Positions 41,149-50,097 of a DNA stretch of 64,000 bases are shown here, one piece after another (the first letter of the stretch is position 1; each line of letters begins with the position of its first letter). Under the pieces are notes generated by a model. It ran no database searches and was not told the DNA's origin. It worked only from the letters and a program-made list of their open reading frames with translations. The position numbers and the translations under genes were made by a program. The stretch comes from Enterobacter ludwigii (GTDB taxonomy: Bacteria; Pseudomonadota; Gammaproteobacteria; Enterobacterales; Enterobacteriaceae). The stretch spans positions 963,442 through 1,027,441 of the forward strand of contig CEFQ01000010.1 of NCBI GenBank assembly GCA_900068845.1, in the 5' to 3' direction.

Positions 41149-43521
41149 TCAGGCGTGCAGCGGCAGCAGTAAAATCGCCAGCATCTGCCGCGCATTGGCA
41201 GGCAAATCGCCGCCGCCGGTATAGCCGTTATTCTCAACGATCACCGAATTCAATCCCACCAGCCAGTCATAAATGTAGTAAGCAGTGTGATTGGCGGGTG
41301 CGACCGACAGACGGGTTAAACGCTGTCCCGGCGAGAAACTGACGCTTGGCGCTGGCGGACGCGCAAAAATCGTCTGACCGCGATTGACGCGACTCTCCGG
41401 ACGTTCACTTTCCGGACGCTGTAAAAAGCCCAGCCACGCGACAAAATCACCCAGCACCGTCATGGCGCGTGAAACCTGACGATCGGTACGCGCTTCATGC
41501 GCGCTAGCCTGCGCATCCGGCTCGTTGAGCGCGCTCTGCAGTTTGCTGAGCACCTTGAGACGGAAGCTGGCGGTAATTAACTCCTCTACCAGCATCTCCA
41601 GCGTCGGTTTATCGACGTTGAGCAACGCCAGCAGGCTGCGGCTTTCCGGCAACTGACGTAAATGCTCGAGCCACAGCGCAAAGACCTGCTGCGGGAATTG
41701 CTGATCGCGCTGGCCAACCGAACTGCGCGGCTCAGCGGCGGCCACCGGCTCATCTTTAAACAGATCGAACTCGAAGCCGATGCCAAAATAACTCTGCTCA
41801 GCCGCCGCGGTTTTGGCGCTGTGCTGAATATGGGTGCTGCTGCTTTGACTCAGCCACAGCTGGCGCACCGCTTCGCGTGAAGGCTGGAGGCGCTCCAGCA
41901 GTTCACCGTGCAATCCGGTGCGATGTTGTAAACATTTCAGCAGCGTATCGGAGATGGCCTGTTTGCGTGCTGCCTGTTCGGGCGTGGCTGTGGACTCGGT
42001 CCACGGCTGCAAACGCTCCACCAACTTCTGCTGCAAGGCGCTAAGTTGCTGCGCCAGACGATCGCGGCGTGCTTCCGGCTGCATCTCATCCTGCAACCAG
42101 CTGCCCATGCGATCGACACCGGCGCGATCGAGCGCCAACATCGACCCCCAGCTTTGACCCGGCTGACCAATCTGCCGTTGCACCGCTTCATCGACATTAA
42201 TCTGCTGTTGCTGATAACGCGCATCATGCGGCGTAATTGCCCAAATCAGACGCGGCTTCTCACCGCTGGCGGCGATCGGTTGATGCATGTGCCATTCACG
42301 TAGCGCGCTGGCGGCGACATCGGTGTCCTGACGCTGACTGGCCGCGGTACAAATCAGCATCAAATCGATGCCCTGTCGCGCGGCGTACAGTCCTGGCATC
42401 AGCGCGCGTTTCTGTTCCAGCAGGGTGGCGCGCAGCGGATCGCGTTTGCGCAACTGCGCCAGTTCATCTTGCTGGGCGCGATCGGCGGGTGTGCCCGGCG
42501 CGGGCAGCTCCAGCATATCTGCATCATCGTAAAGCGCCTGACGCGGCGTGGAGCTCAGCGGCAGGGTGATCTCCAGGGTGAGCAGCGCCAGTAAACCGAG
42601 CGGAACATGCTGCGCTTTTCCTACACGATTGGCGACGATTGGACACACTTCAATCATTTCCAGCCAATCAGCATCGTTGCCAATCAGTTTTTCCGCTGGC
42701 AGCGCGGCGTCATCCGCCAGCAGGCTAAGCGGCGCTAATACGCGCGGTGCGTGGCGCAGCTGGTGGCGTAAGTGCATCAGGTCGCGCAGGCTTTCGTTCA
42801 GCGCGTGTTGACCCGGCCACAGCAGGGCAAACAGCTGGACGCGGTCATCGACGCTGAGCCACGGTGCCAGCGCAACCGCCTGCGGCCAAAAGTGACGATC
42901 GAGCATGTCGGCATGACGATGGTGACGACGGCTCCACGCCCACAGCGTGATCAGCGCATCGCTGTCCAGTCCCGGCTGCAGTTCATCCTGACGATGGCGC
43001 TGCAATCGCTGCAGTGCGGCATCGATCTGTGCCGTGTCAGGCAGAAGGTCCGTGTTGGCACAGGCCAGCATCAGGCGAATCAGTTCCACTTCGCTCAGCA
43101 GCGTCATCTCCAGCGGCCAGGCATTTGACTGCGTTTCGCGCAGATGGCTGAAGCGGGTGGCGATAGCGAAATCAACATTGCCGGGATTGATATTCTGGAA
43201 ATAATTCAGCGTCTTATCGCCGAGGCGCGCAATCAGTTGGCCCTGCGCATCGCCGACCATTTCACTTAGCAGCCAGGCTTTGCCCGCCTGCGACTGACCA
43301 AACAGCGCCAGCGTCACCGGGCGCGCCAGTTGACGCGCCAGCGCATGGCTTTCGACGCGCGCGCGGCGCAGCTGCAGCGTCAGGGTTTCGGCTTCCATCG
43401 CCAGACGCTGGGCGTGCGCCTGATGGGTTTCCACCCAATTCAGCGCGCCGTCCAGGGTCTCCTGCATCAGGCTTAGACGTTTCGCAGGCGTTACCGGCGA
43501 GGCTTTTTTGGCAGTTCTCAT
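41149..43521 (-). CDS. srfC: SrfC-family protein with P-loop
   Basis: Large soluble protein of the SrfABC set (named in Salmonella as SsrB-regulated factors), 790 residues, function unproven. Residues 75-82 (GQSQAGKA) form a Walker A-like loop with Ala where Ser or Thr is usual. IATRFSH about 40 residues later resembles the second GTPase motif of dynamin-like proteins (inference). The rest is helix-rich, including the C-terminal part. ATG 43521 gives an ATGA overlap with the srfB stop; an upstream in-frame reading adds 10 residues. Last gene of srfABC, abutting barstar with one base between. Confidence 0.85.
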   Translation of the reverse strand: MRTAKKASPVTPAKRLSLMQETLDGALNWVETHQAHAQRLAMEAETLTLQLRRARVESHALARQLARPVTLALFGQSQAGKAWLLSEMVGDAQGQLIARLGDKTLNYFQNINPGNVDFAIATRFSHLRETQSNAWPLEMTLLSEVELIRLMLACANTDLLPDTAQIDAALQRLQRHRQDELQPGLDSDALITLWAWSRRHHRHADMLDRHFWPQAVALAPWLSVDDRVQLFALLWPGQHALNESLRDLMHLRHQLRHAPRVLAPLSLLADDAALPAEKLIGNDADWLEMIEVCPIVANRVGKAQHVPLGLLALLTLEITLPLSSTPRQALYDDADMLELPAPGTPADRAQQDELAQLRKRDPLRATLLEQKRALMPGLYAARQGIDLMLICTAASQRQDTDVAASALREWHMHQPIAASGEKPRLIWAITPHDARYQQQQINVDEAVQRQIGQPGQSWGSMLALDRAGVDRMGSWLQDEMQPEARRDRLAQQLSALQQKLVERLQPWTESTATPEQAARKQAISDTLLKCLQHRTGLHGELLERLQPSREAVRQLWLSQSSSTHIQHSAKTAAAEQSYFGIGFEFDLFKDEPVAAAEPRSSVGQRDQQFPQQVFALWLEHLRQLPESRSLLALLNVDKPTLEMLVEELITASFRLKVLSKLQSALNEPDAQASAHEARTDRQVSRAMTVLGDFVAWLGFLQRPESERPESRVNRGQTIFARPPAPSVSFSPGQRLTRLSVAPANHTAYYIYDWLVGLNSVIVENNGYTGGGDLPANARQMLAILLLPLHA

Positions 43522-46490
43522 CGTTTGCAGACGCTCCCGCTGTCGATCCAATATTGCGCATTCGCGTTGCCGGTGGCAGACAGCGTGTTCAGTTTCAGAC
43601 TCAGTTGTTCCAGCGGCACACGCGTGCCGTCATCCATGCGTGCATCGCTCAGCACTAAGCGTTCCGGGCCAAGATTATCCGGTCCCGGCTGCACTGCCAG
43701 CTTGATACGCAGCACGCTTTCACCGGCAACCTGACGCGCCAGCGTCGGATCAACAATGCTCAGGCTATACAGCGGCGAGGCCGGCCAGCGATCGTTTTCC
43801 AGCTGGCGGAAGCCGAGGCAGACATTGCCGCGAATGCGGAAGCTGCTTTTGCGATCCAGCGCAAAGCTGCTGCTGTCGAGATCGATCTCGCTGTAGCACA
43901 GATTGTCGTCGCTCAGCGCGCTGGTCTCATCCAGCACGCCAAGATAGCGAATGGTGGAGTAAGGTTCGAAATCACCGGCGCGGAACCAGAAGCTGCTCAG
44001 GCGCAAATCGAGCGCCAGCAAGCACAACATCGCGCCCACTGCGGCAGTGGATTTCGGGTTATCGATGCGCCCCTGTTTGTTGAACGGATACCAGTCGCTG
44101 GTGTGATAGCCTTCCAGCGACAAAATACGGCTGCCCGGCAGTGGTTGCAGATGGCGCACCAGCGCCTGAATGCCGGGGAAGCGTGATGGGCGACCGGTGA
44201 GCAGCAGCACATCGCACTGATACAGCGACACCACTTCGCACATCGCGCGCAGCGCCGGAATAATCGCCATGCGGTGTTGCAGGAACTCACCGTGCAGTTG
44301 CGCCATGCTAACCACCAACGGCACGTCGAGCAGATCGAAACGGCTGTCGCTGCCGAGCGTGCGCTGGATTTCACCGTTTACAAATGCCATCACGTTGATG
44401 GCCGGCTTTTGTGGCACCAGCTCGCCGAACAGCGCGTTGATTTCGCTGTGGCTGTCGAGCGGATCCCAGTTTTCATACTGTTCCAGCACCGCCTGCGCCA
44501 GCGGAATAAACAGCTGCAGCGTCACTTGTTGACGCAGTGTGGCCTGTCCATCCATGCGACTGTCGTGACCGAACAGTTTGTTCATCAGCGGCTCAGCCAG
44601 CTGCAAACCGGCTTTCTGCAAACTTTGCTGCAGCGCTGGCAGAATCCACAGCTGAATCACATCCAGCAGAATATCGTCACCCGCCACTTTAAAGCCTTCG
44701 CGGAACAGTAAGCGCGGGGTAATTTTGACGTTATTGCCCTGGCCGTCATCGAGGCGATATTGGGTAATGGCTAAGTCGGTGGTGCCGCCGCCGATATCAA
44801 TTGAAGCGATGCGCAGGCTTTTACCTGGCAGCTCATCAACTTCACGCGGACGATCCGGACGCGCCATGCTGCTAAAGAAATCTTCTGCGCGACCGGCAAA
44901 GTTGACCTGGGTTTCGTTGAACAGCCACACCATCTGGCCGCAGGTGGCTTCGTCCCACTCCATCTGCACGTCCGGCACTGGACGCAGGCTGTGCGCCTGG
45001 CTGGCGGCGGTAAAGGGCTCTTCGGCCGGATGCCAGCCTTCAGCTTTCCACACCAGCGCGATGGCTTCCTGCATGCGGCGACGGAAAATCTCACGCTCCG
45101 GCTTTGGCATGGCGGAGGGCAGCGTCAAAATCACATGACGCAGCTGGCGCGGCGCCTGGCTTTGCGGCATGCGCTGGCGCTGCGCTACGCTGTTCATCTG
45201 CATCATCGCCTGCGCCAGCAGCTCACACAGCATAAAGGTCATCAGCGAACTGCGGCTGTAGCTGGCTGAGAACACGGGTAAGCGATCGTCTTCCGCCAGC
45301 GCGTGCAGCGGCTGACCTTCGTCATTGACCAGCAAGGTAAACGGCAATGCGGTGGCCTGCGGCTCATCGCTGCTGCCGTTGGCGTTGAAGCGCCAGCCTG
45401 GTTGATAGCGCGCTTCATCCCACAAATAGCGGCGTGGGCTGGATAAACCGGTGCTGCCTTCGGTACCGGCACGCAGCAGCGCCAGACGGCTGGCTTCACG
45501 TCCTACACGCGTCAATGACGGCCACATAAACGCGTTTTCACGGCCGCTCTCGAGCGAAAAATTGGCTTTGCCAAAGCGCGTTTCCGCAAACTCCACGCGG
45601 CTATCGAACAGCTCGTTATAAACCTGATGCGGCTCGGAGAGATCGCGCAGCTGCAGCTCATAGGTTTGACGCAGGCCGCTGCTCTCTTCGGCGTGGTCTT
45701 CCACCAGAATGCCGCAGGTATGCGAGTTGCCGACGTCGAGAATGATATCGACATTGACCGCTGGGGTTTGGTGTGACGCCGCCTGAAGGGTGATTTCCGC
45801 CAGATCGAGCTGTTCGCCCAGCAGTTCCAGCAGATTAAGGTAGTGCGCCTGATATTCAAATTCACGTAGCGCCTGATTCAGCTCCTGTTCGCGACGCGAT
45901 TCCAGCGCATGCACCTGCTGGCTAAAGGTTTCACGCAGCCAGCCATCAACCCACGTGTGATCAAGGAATTCGCCCAGCTCGTAGTTGTGCCAGGCGAGGG
46001 CGAAACTGACGCCATTCTGCGCATCGGCTTTGCTTAAGCCGTGCTGCTCGCCGCCATCCTGTTCTGACACAATGCGCGTATCAAAAGCGAGTGTGATGCG
46101 ATGGGTGTTGCCCGCCGCGTCGGGTTGCGTCAGCGGCGCCAGATGCAAACGCGCCCAGTTATCCGGTCCGCCAATAAAACGACGTCCGCTGGTGCAGCGT
46201 AGCACCGGCAGCGGTAGCCACTGCTGCGCCAGCAGTTTCAGTGAATCGGCCAGCGCGATATCCGTTTCCGGCCGCACCACTTCCGCCGCGCCGCCATCTT
46301 CCGGGAAGAGCAGGAATTTGCCGCTGTTACCGTCAACGTTGAGGCGCAGCAGCGGGCCATTCGCCGTTTGGCGGACGAACTGGCGGCGTGCCTGCAACGC
46401 AGGTAAACGCAAACCAAAATCAAGAAACTGCACACCGCTATCTTCAATCAGCGTGATTTTCTGTTTGTCATCGATGAGGGGAGCCAACAT
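43518..46490 (-). CDS. srfB: SrfB-family actin-fold ATPase
   Basis: Large cytoplasmic protein of the SrfABC cluster, 990 residues. Two phosphate-binding motifs of the actin/Hsp70 fold are visible: ILDVGNSHTCGILVED near residue 250 and IDIGGGTTDLAITQY near 565. A third, adenosine-type segment LLTGRPSRFPGIQALV lies further on. This predicts an ATP-driven chaperone- or filament-like core. It starts 2 bases after srfA and overlaps srfC by 4 bases, so the three products are likely made together and form a complex. Cellular role unknown; the virulence label in the family name is historical. Confidence 0.87.
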   Translation of the reverse strand: MLAPLIDDKQKITLIEDSGVQFLDFGLRLPALQARRQFVRQTANGPLLRLNVDGNSGKFLLFPEDGGAAEVVRPETDIALADSLKLLAQQWLPLPVLRCTSGRRFIGGPDNWARLHLAPLTQPDAAGNTHRITLAFDTRIVSEQDGGEQHGLSKADAQNGVSFALAWHNYELGEFLDHTWVDGWLRETFSQQVHALESRREQELNQALREFEYQAHYLNLLELLGEQLDLAEITLQAASHQTPAVNVDIILDVGNSHTCGILVEDHAEESSGLRQTYELQLRDLSEPHQVYNELFDSRVEFAETRFGKANFSLESGRENAFMWPSLTRVGREASRLALLRAGTEGSTGLSSPRRYLWDEARYQPGWRFNANGSSDEPQATALPFTLLVNDEGQPLHALAEDDRLPVFSASYSRSSLMTFMLCELLAQAMMQMNSVAQRQRMPQSQAPRQLRHVILTLPSAMPKPEREIFRRRMQEAIALVWKAEGWHPAEEPFTAASQAHSLRPVPDVQMEWDEATCGQMVWLFNETQVNFAGRAEDFFSSMARPDRPREVDELPGKSLRIASIDIGGGTTDLAITQYRLDDGQGNNVKITPRLLFREGFKVAGDDILLDVIQLWILPALQQSLQKAGLQLAEPLMNKLFGHDSRMDGQATLRQQVTLQLFIPLAQAVLEQYENWDPLDSHSEINALFGELVPQKPAINVMAFVNGEIQRTLGSDSRFDLLDVPLVVSMAQLHGEFLQHRMAIIPALRAMCEVVSLYQCDVLLLTGRPSRFPGIQALVRHLQPLPGSRILSLEGYHTSDWYPFNKQGRIDNPKSTAAVGAMLCLLALDLRLSSFWFRAGDFEPYSTIRYLGVLDETSALSDDNLCYSEIDLDSSSFALDRKSSFRIRGNVCLGFRQLENDRWPASPLYSLSIVDPTLARQVAGESVLRIKLAVQPGPDNLGPERLVLSDARMDDGTRVPLEQLSLKLNTLSATGNANAQYWIDSGSVCKR

Positions 46491-46492
46491 GT

Positions 46493-47836
46493 TTACTTAC
46501 TCTCACGCTTAATCGTCAACGGGAACACCTGATCTGCGCCGTATTGCGCAGTACAGCTAGCGATGCCATCACCGGCTTTACACACCAGTTCGGGCATGCG
46601 GTAACGCGATTTATCGCTGCACGTCGCAGTATAGCGGCTGCGCACTTCCATGCTGCCGGCGGTGGTCATCGCGGCGGTGACATCGGCTTTACAGCGGATG
46701 TTGTCGCCTTGGGTAATGGTGGCGGTGCCTTTGCCGTTGCGGATCTGATAGCGCAGGCTTGGCGGCTTGCCAGTTGGCAGATTGGTTTGACGCAAGGTGA
46801 CGCGCCAGGTGCCATTGATAAATTTCACCGAGCCAACGCGTGCATCGTCAGTGGTCATCACCAGATCATCGGCTTTGGCCGGTTCGGTGTGTTCTGCCAC
46901 CACTTCAGGCGGTGCGGCAGGCGCGGCCACCGGCGCAGCGGCGATGACGGTCGCGGCAGTTTGCGGCAAGGTGGTGGCGAGTTTTTCCGCGTTAAGCATG
47001 ACGGCAGGCGGCTTGCTGCTCGGCACAGCGCTGTCTGCCCCCGTTGTCGCAGCAGGTTGCGGCGCGCTGTGCAGCCAGAAGGCGACGCCAGCAGCAACGA
47101 CCGCGGCAACCGGCAACAGCAGCATCAGCGGACGCACGGCAAAGGCGCGACGGGGCGGCGCGACAGGTTCGGGTGCGGGTTCAGGCACGGGCTCAGGAAT
47201 GACGTCAGCCGCCGGTGCGTCGATTTCAGCTTCAGGCTCGTTCACCGGTTCGGCAGCGGCAGGCGGCACGTCGATCAGCGGCGCAATCACCGGCGCAACC
47301 ACCAGCGGAGCGGGCGCTGGCGGGTCTGGCAGCAGCGGTGGCAATTCATCTTCCAGCGAATCGCGCAGGCAGGCCAATGCGTCATCGCGTGAGCGCGCCT
47401 GCGGATCGACAAATCCCCAGAAGGTGATCACCGGTTTGCCATCCACCAGATAAACGTACTGCTGATCCGGGAACTGCAGGGTTTTGCTCAGCAGCGCGCC
47501 AAACAAGCGCATCGCCGGATTCTCAGCGTCGCGCGCACGCAGGCTCAGCGCCAGCAGATCCTGCTGGTTCAGCGTCAGCAGTTCCAGCGCCTGACGGCGC
47601 TCATGATCGCTGGCACCCAGCCAGGATTTTACTTTGCCGTTAAAAGGGGCATACCAATCGAGGCGGTCACCGCGCTCGTTAACCTGCGGAATCGCGAGGC
47701 AATTGGCCAGCGTAGTTTGGCGGCGCAGGCGCAAGGTTTCACGGATTTGCAGCGCGGACGTCCAGACCGGCTGGCCGTTTTCACCCAGTGCCAGTACCGT
47801 ATCCAGATTGCCGCTGCGCAGAAAAGTTTTTGCCAC
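46493..47836 (-). CDS. srfA: SrfA-family protein, single membrane span
   Basis: First protein of the SrfABC set, 447 residues, translated from GTG 47836 behind AAGGG. The N-terminal 160 residues form a cytoplasmic domain (AKTFLRSGNLDTVLALGENG, ...YVYLVDGKPVITFWGF). A Pro/Ala/Glu-rich linker follows at 165-228, with one membrane span at about 235-256 (VRPLMLLLPVAAVVAAGVAFW). A second low-complexity stretch leads to a C-terminal domain with four cysteines, presumably periplasmic and disulfide-bonded. It probably anchors the SrfB/SrfC machinery to the inner membrane. This is architecture, not demonstrated function. Confidence 0.85.
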   Translation of the reverse strand: MAKTFLRSGNLDTVLALGENGQPVWTSALQIRETLRLRRQTTLANCLAIPQVNERGDRLDWYAPFNGKVKSWLGASDHERRQALELLTLNQQDLLALSLRARDAENPAMRLFGALLSKTLQFPDQQYVYLVDGKPVITFWGFVDPQARSRDDALACLRDSLEDELPPLLPDPPAPAPLVVAPVIAPLIDVPPAAAEPVNEPEAEIDAPAADVIPEPVPEPAPEPVAPPRRAFAVRPLMLLLPVAAVVAAGVAFWLHSAPQPAATTGADSAVPSSKPPAVMLNAEKLATTLPQTAATVIAAAPVAAPAAPPEVVAEHTEPAKADDLVMTTDDARVGSVKFINGTWRVTLRQTNLPTGKPPSLRYQIRNGKGTATITQGDNIRCKADVTAAMTTAGSMEVRSRYTATCSDKSRYRMPELVCKAGDGIASCTAQYGADQVFPLTIKRESK

Positions 47837-47988
47837 TCGTTGGGCCCTTATCGGTGGTTGTCTGAGGCAGAACAGTGTGTGTTTTTGGCGATAATAGTGA
47901 TCTTAAGCCAAATGCAGACAAATCAAACGGCTGATAAAGGGGGAAAAACAGGGCGTTTTTCCCGCGTGCAGAGAAGATTGTTGAATTT

Positions 47989-49167
47989 TTAAGCGCGGCT
48001 GCGCGGGGAAAGGATCAAATACGTCAGCATGCCGCCGATCAAACCCCAAAAGGCGGAGCCGATGCCGAGCAGCGAAATGCCGCTGGCAGTGATCAGAAAC
48101 GCCACGATGGCGCTGTCGCGCTGATCGGGCTCGGCTAACGCGCGCTGCAAACTGCCGGAGAGCGTCGCCAGCAGCGCCAGTCCTGCCAGTGTGGCAATCA
48201 ACACCGGCGGTAGGGCGCTCAGCATCACGGCAATCAATCCGCCGGTGAAGCCGGTCAACAGATAGAACACGCCGGCGATGGCGGACGCCATCCAGCGGCG
48301 CGCCGGATTGGCATCGACATCGTCGCCCATACAGATGGCAGCGGTAATGGCGGCAATACACACCGAAAAACCGCCAAACGGCGACAGCACTAAGGCGATA
48401 AATCCAGTCCAGCCGGTCAGCGCGGACACCGGCGGCTGATAGCCGTGCGCCTGTAGGGTGGCGATGCCTGGCGCGTTTTGCGATGCCATCGTCACCAGAA
48501 AATAGGGTAAACCGACGCCAATCAGCGCCGTCAGAGTAAACTGCGGCATGATGAATACCGGCCGACTGATCGCCAGCGCATGCGGCGGAAAGTGGATTGC
48601 TTGCTGACCGAGCGCCACCAGCACGCCCGCGATCAAGGCCAGAATAATGGCGTAGCGCGGCAGCCAGCGACGGCTAATCAGCCATACCAGGCACATGCTG
48701 CCGCATAGCGCGAAATTACTCTGTAACCCGCTAAACGTACTGATGCCAAACTTCAGCAGAATCCCGGCCAGCATCGCCGCTGCCAGCGACTGTGGAATGT
48801 AATTCATTAATCGGGCGAACAGGCCGGTGATACCGCATAACACAATCAACAGGTTAGTCGCTACAAACACGCCAACCACTTCATTCAGCGTCAAACCCTG
48901 CACGCTGGTGGCGAGCAGCGCCGCGCCAGGCGTTGACCAGGCGGCGAGGATCGGCATGCGCGTCCACAACGACAAGCCAAATGACGCCAGTCCCATGCCG
49001 ATGCCCAACATTGAAAACCAGCCACCAATCTGTTCTGGCGAAGCGCCAGCCGCTTGTGCTGCCTGAAAAATGAGTGCCGCGGTGCTGCTGTAGCCGACCA
49101 GCACGGCGATAAATCCTGAAATCAGCATCGGGAAAGAGAAGGCGCTGTGTGAGGCGGCGGTTGTCAT
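47989..49167 (-). CDS. ydcO: BenE-family transporter (YdcO-like)
   Basis: Inner-membrane transporter of the benzoate:proton symporter (BenE) family, 392 residues with about twelve hydrophobic helices. Family segments are FSFPMLISGFIAVLVGYSSTAALIF, LTLNEVVGVFVATNLLI and LSPFGGFSVCIAAITAAICMG. It is divergent from the XRE-cupin regulator SutR (YdcN), as ydcO is in E. coli. Substrate unproven; benzoate or another aromatic acid is the family guess. Palindromic sites in the 95-base gap probably bind SutR and control this gene. Confidence 0.9.
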   Translation of the reverse strand: MTTAASHSAFSFPMLISGFIAVLVGYSSTAALIFQAAQAAGASPEQIGGWFSMLGIGMGLASFGLSLWTRMPILAAWSTPGAALLATSVQGLTLNEVVGVFVATNLLIVLCGITGLFARLMNYIPQSLAAAMLAGILLKFGISTFSGLQSNFALCGSMCLVWLISRRWLPRYAIILALIAGVLVALGQQAIHFPPHALAISRPVFIMPQFTLTALIGVGLPYFLVTMASQNAPGIATLQAHGYQPPVSALTGWTGFIALVLSPFGGFSVCIAAITAAICMGDDVDANPARRWMASAIAGVFYLLTGFTGGLIAVMLSALPPVLIATLAGLALLATLSGSLQRALAEPDQRDSAIVAFLITASGISLLGIGSAFWGLIGGMLTYLILSPRSRA

Positions 49168-49182
49168 CAGATCACATCCGGT

Positions 49183-49226
49183 TGTGCGTTATAACGCACA
49201 TTGTGGCATGGAGCGTTATAGCGCAC
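49183..49226. promoter_or_regulatory. Paired palindromic operators between ydcO and sutR
   Basis: TGTGCGTTATAACGCACA (49183-49200) is a perfect 18-bp palindrome. GCGTTATAGCGCAC (49213-49226) is a one-mismatch copy of its core. Centres are about 28 bp apart, near three helical turns. They are probable SutR sites controlling both genes. Confidence 0.7.
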
Positions 49227-49262
49227 AAGTGATACACTACGCGCGAGCTTTTGGGAGAATAC

Positions 49263-49808
49263 ATGGAAAATTTGCATCAATATTTGAGTCTGGCGCTGAA
49301 GCAACTGCGTCAGGCCAACGGCTGGAGCCTGACGCTGGCTGCGGATCGCACCGGCGTGAGTAAAGCGATGCTTGGCCAGATTGAACGCGGTGAATCGAGC
49401 CCCACGGTGGCGACGCTGTGGAAAATCGCCACCGGCTTTAACGTGCCGTTTTCCTTCTTTGTGCAGGGCAGCGATCACCCACCGGGCAGCGCGGCGACAT
49501 TCAGCCAGCCCAATGCGCAGATGCAGGTCAAGCCGCTGCTGCCGTACGATGCCACACTGCGTTTTGACCTGCTGGAAGTTACGCTGGCGGGTGGCGCGCA
49601 GAGCGATTCATCGGCGCATGAAAGCGGAGTGATTGAGCAGGTTGTGGTGCTGGAGGGCGAATTGTTGCTGGGCGTGGAAGGCACCTGGCGCCGCTTGCTC
49701 TCTGGCGAGGCCAGCCAGTTTGCCGCCGATACACCGCACAGCTACCGCAATCCTCTCAGCACGCCGCTGCGTTTTCACAGTTTGATTCATTATCTGCAGC
49801 GCCCGTAG
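49263..49808 (+). CDS. sutR: SutR (YdcN), XRE-type regulator with cupin domain
   Basis: Regulator of 181 residues combining an N-terminal helix-turn-helix (about 9-62: LKQLRQANGWSL, GVSKAMLGQIERGESSPTVATLWKIA) and a C-terminal cupin (about 110-178: VIEQVVVLEGELLLGVEG, FAADTPHSYRNP). It matches E. coli YdcN/SutR, a regulator of sulfur utilisation genes. GGGAG precedes the ATG at 49263. Divergent from ydcO. Its TAG stop (49806-49808) is the TAG of the GTAG opening a class A REP, the same situation as yjfF. Confidence 0.92.
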   Translation: MENLHQYLSLALKQLRQANGWSLTLAADRTGVSKAMLGQIERGESSPTVATLWKIATGFNVPFSFFVQGSDHPPGSAATFSQPNAQMQVKPLLPYDATLRFDLLEVTLAGGAQSDSSAHESGVIEQVVVLEGELLLGVEGTWRRLLSGEASQFAADTPHSYRNPLSTPLRFHSLIHYLQRP

Positions 49809-49845
49809 CGGCGCAATTCATTGCGCGATAAATCGCGCCGCTACG
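49804..49845. repeat. Class A GTAG-REP pair overlapping the sutR stop
   Basis: Back-to-back CGTAGCGGCGCAATTC... / ...AATCGCGCCGCTACG, 42 bp. The first GTAG (49805-49808) contains the sutR stop codon. Confidence 0.88.
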
Positions 49846-49863
49846 GAATATGCGGTGATGTGA

Positions 49864-49903
49864 TGCGGTGCAATTCATTGCGCGATAAATCGCGCCGCTA
49901 CGG
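49864..49903. repeat. Second class A REP pair, left head degenerate
   Basis: A near copy of 49804-49845, in direct order after a short spacer (GGAATATGCGGTGATGTGAT). The left head reads TGCGGTGCAATTC instead of GTAGCGGCGCAATTC; the right half is intact. The spacer is repeated after it as well, so this is a short tandem duplication with a period of about 61 bp. Confidence 0.85.
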
Positions 49904-49943
49904 AATGTGCGGTGATGTGATGGGCGCTAAACTGTTTGGCAGT

Positions 49944-49987
49944 TCGCCATTCATGGCGACGAACACCCGGTGCGCATCAATGCGCAC
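49944..49987. repeat. Class B and class C REP palindromes, adjacent
   Basis: TCGCCAT-TC-ATGGCGA at 49944-49959 (class B, weak flanks) and GTGCGCAT-CA-ATGCGCAC at 49970-49987 (class C), with CTAC at 49989-49992. Together with the two class A pairs this makes four REP-type elements in about 190 bases. Confidence 0.8.
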
Positions 49988-50026
49988 TCTACGAAACCCG
50001 TTGACAGCGCGCGCAATTACAAATTG

Positions 50027-50060
50027 ATACGAAGGTAAACTACACAGTTTGCCTTCGTAT
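50027..50060. promoter_or_regulatory. Operator of the MarR-family gene
   Basis: ATACGAAGGTAAACT / AGTTTGCCTTCGTAT form a 15-bp inverted repeat with one mismatch around 4 bases. It lies 38 bases upstream of the marR-type start and just downstream of TTGACA (50001-50006), so binding would block transcription. Autoregulation by the MarR protein is the natural reading. Confidence 0.75.
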
Positions 50061-50097
50061 TTATATACTCGCGGCTCATCATTAAGGAGAAGGTGCC

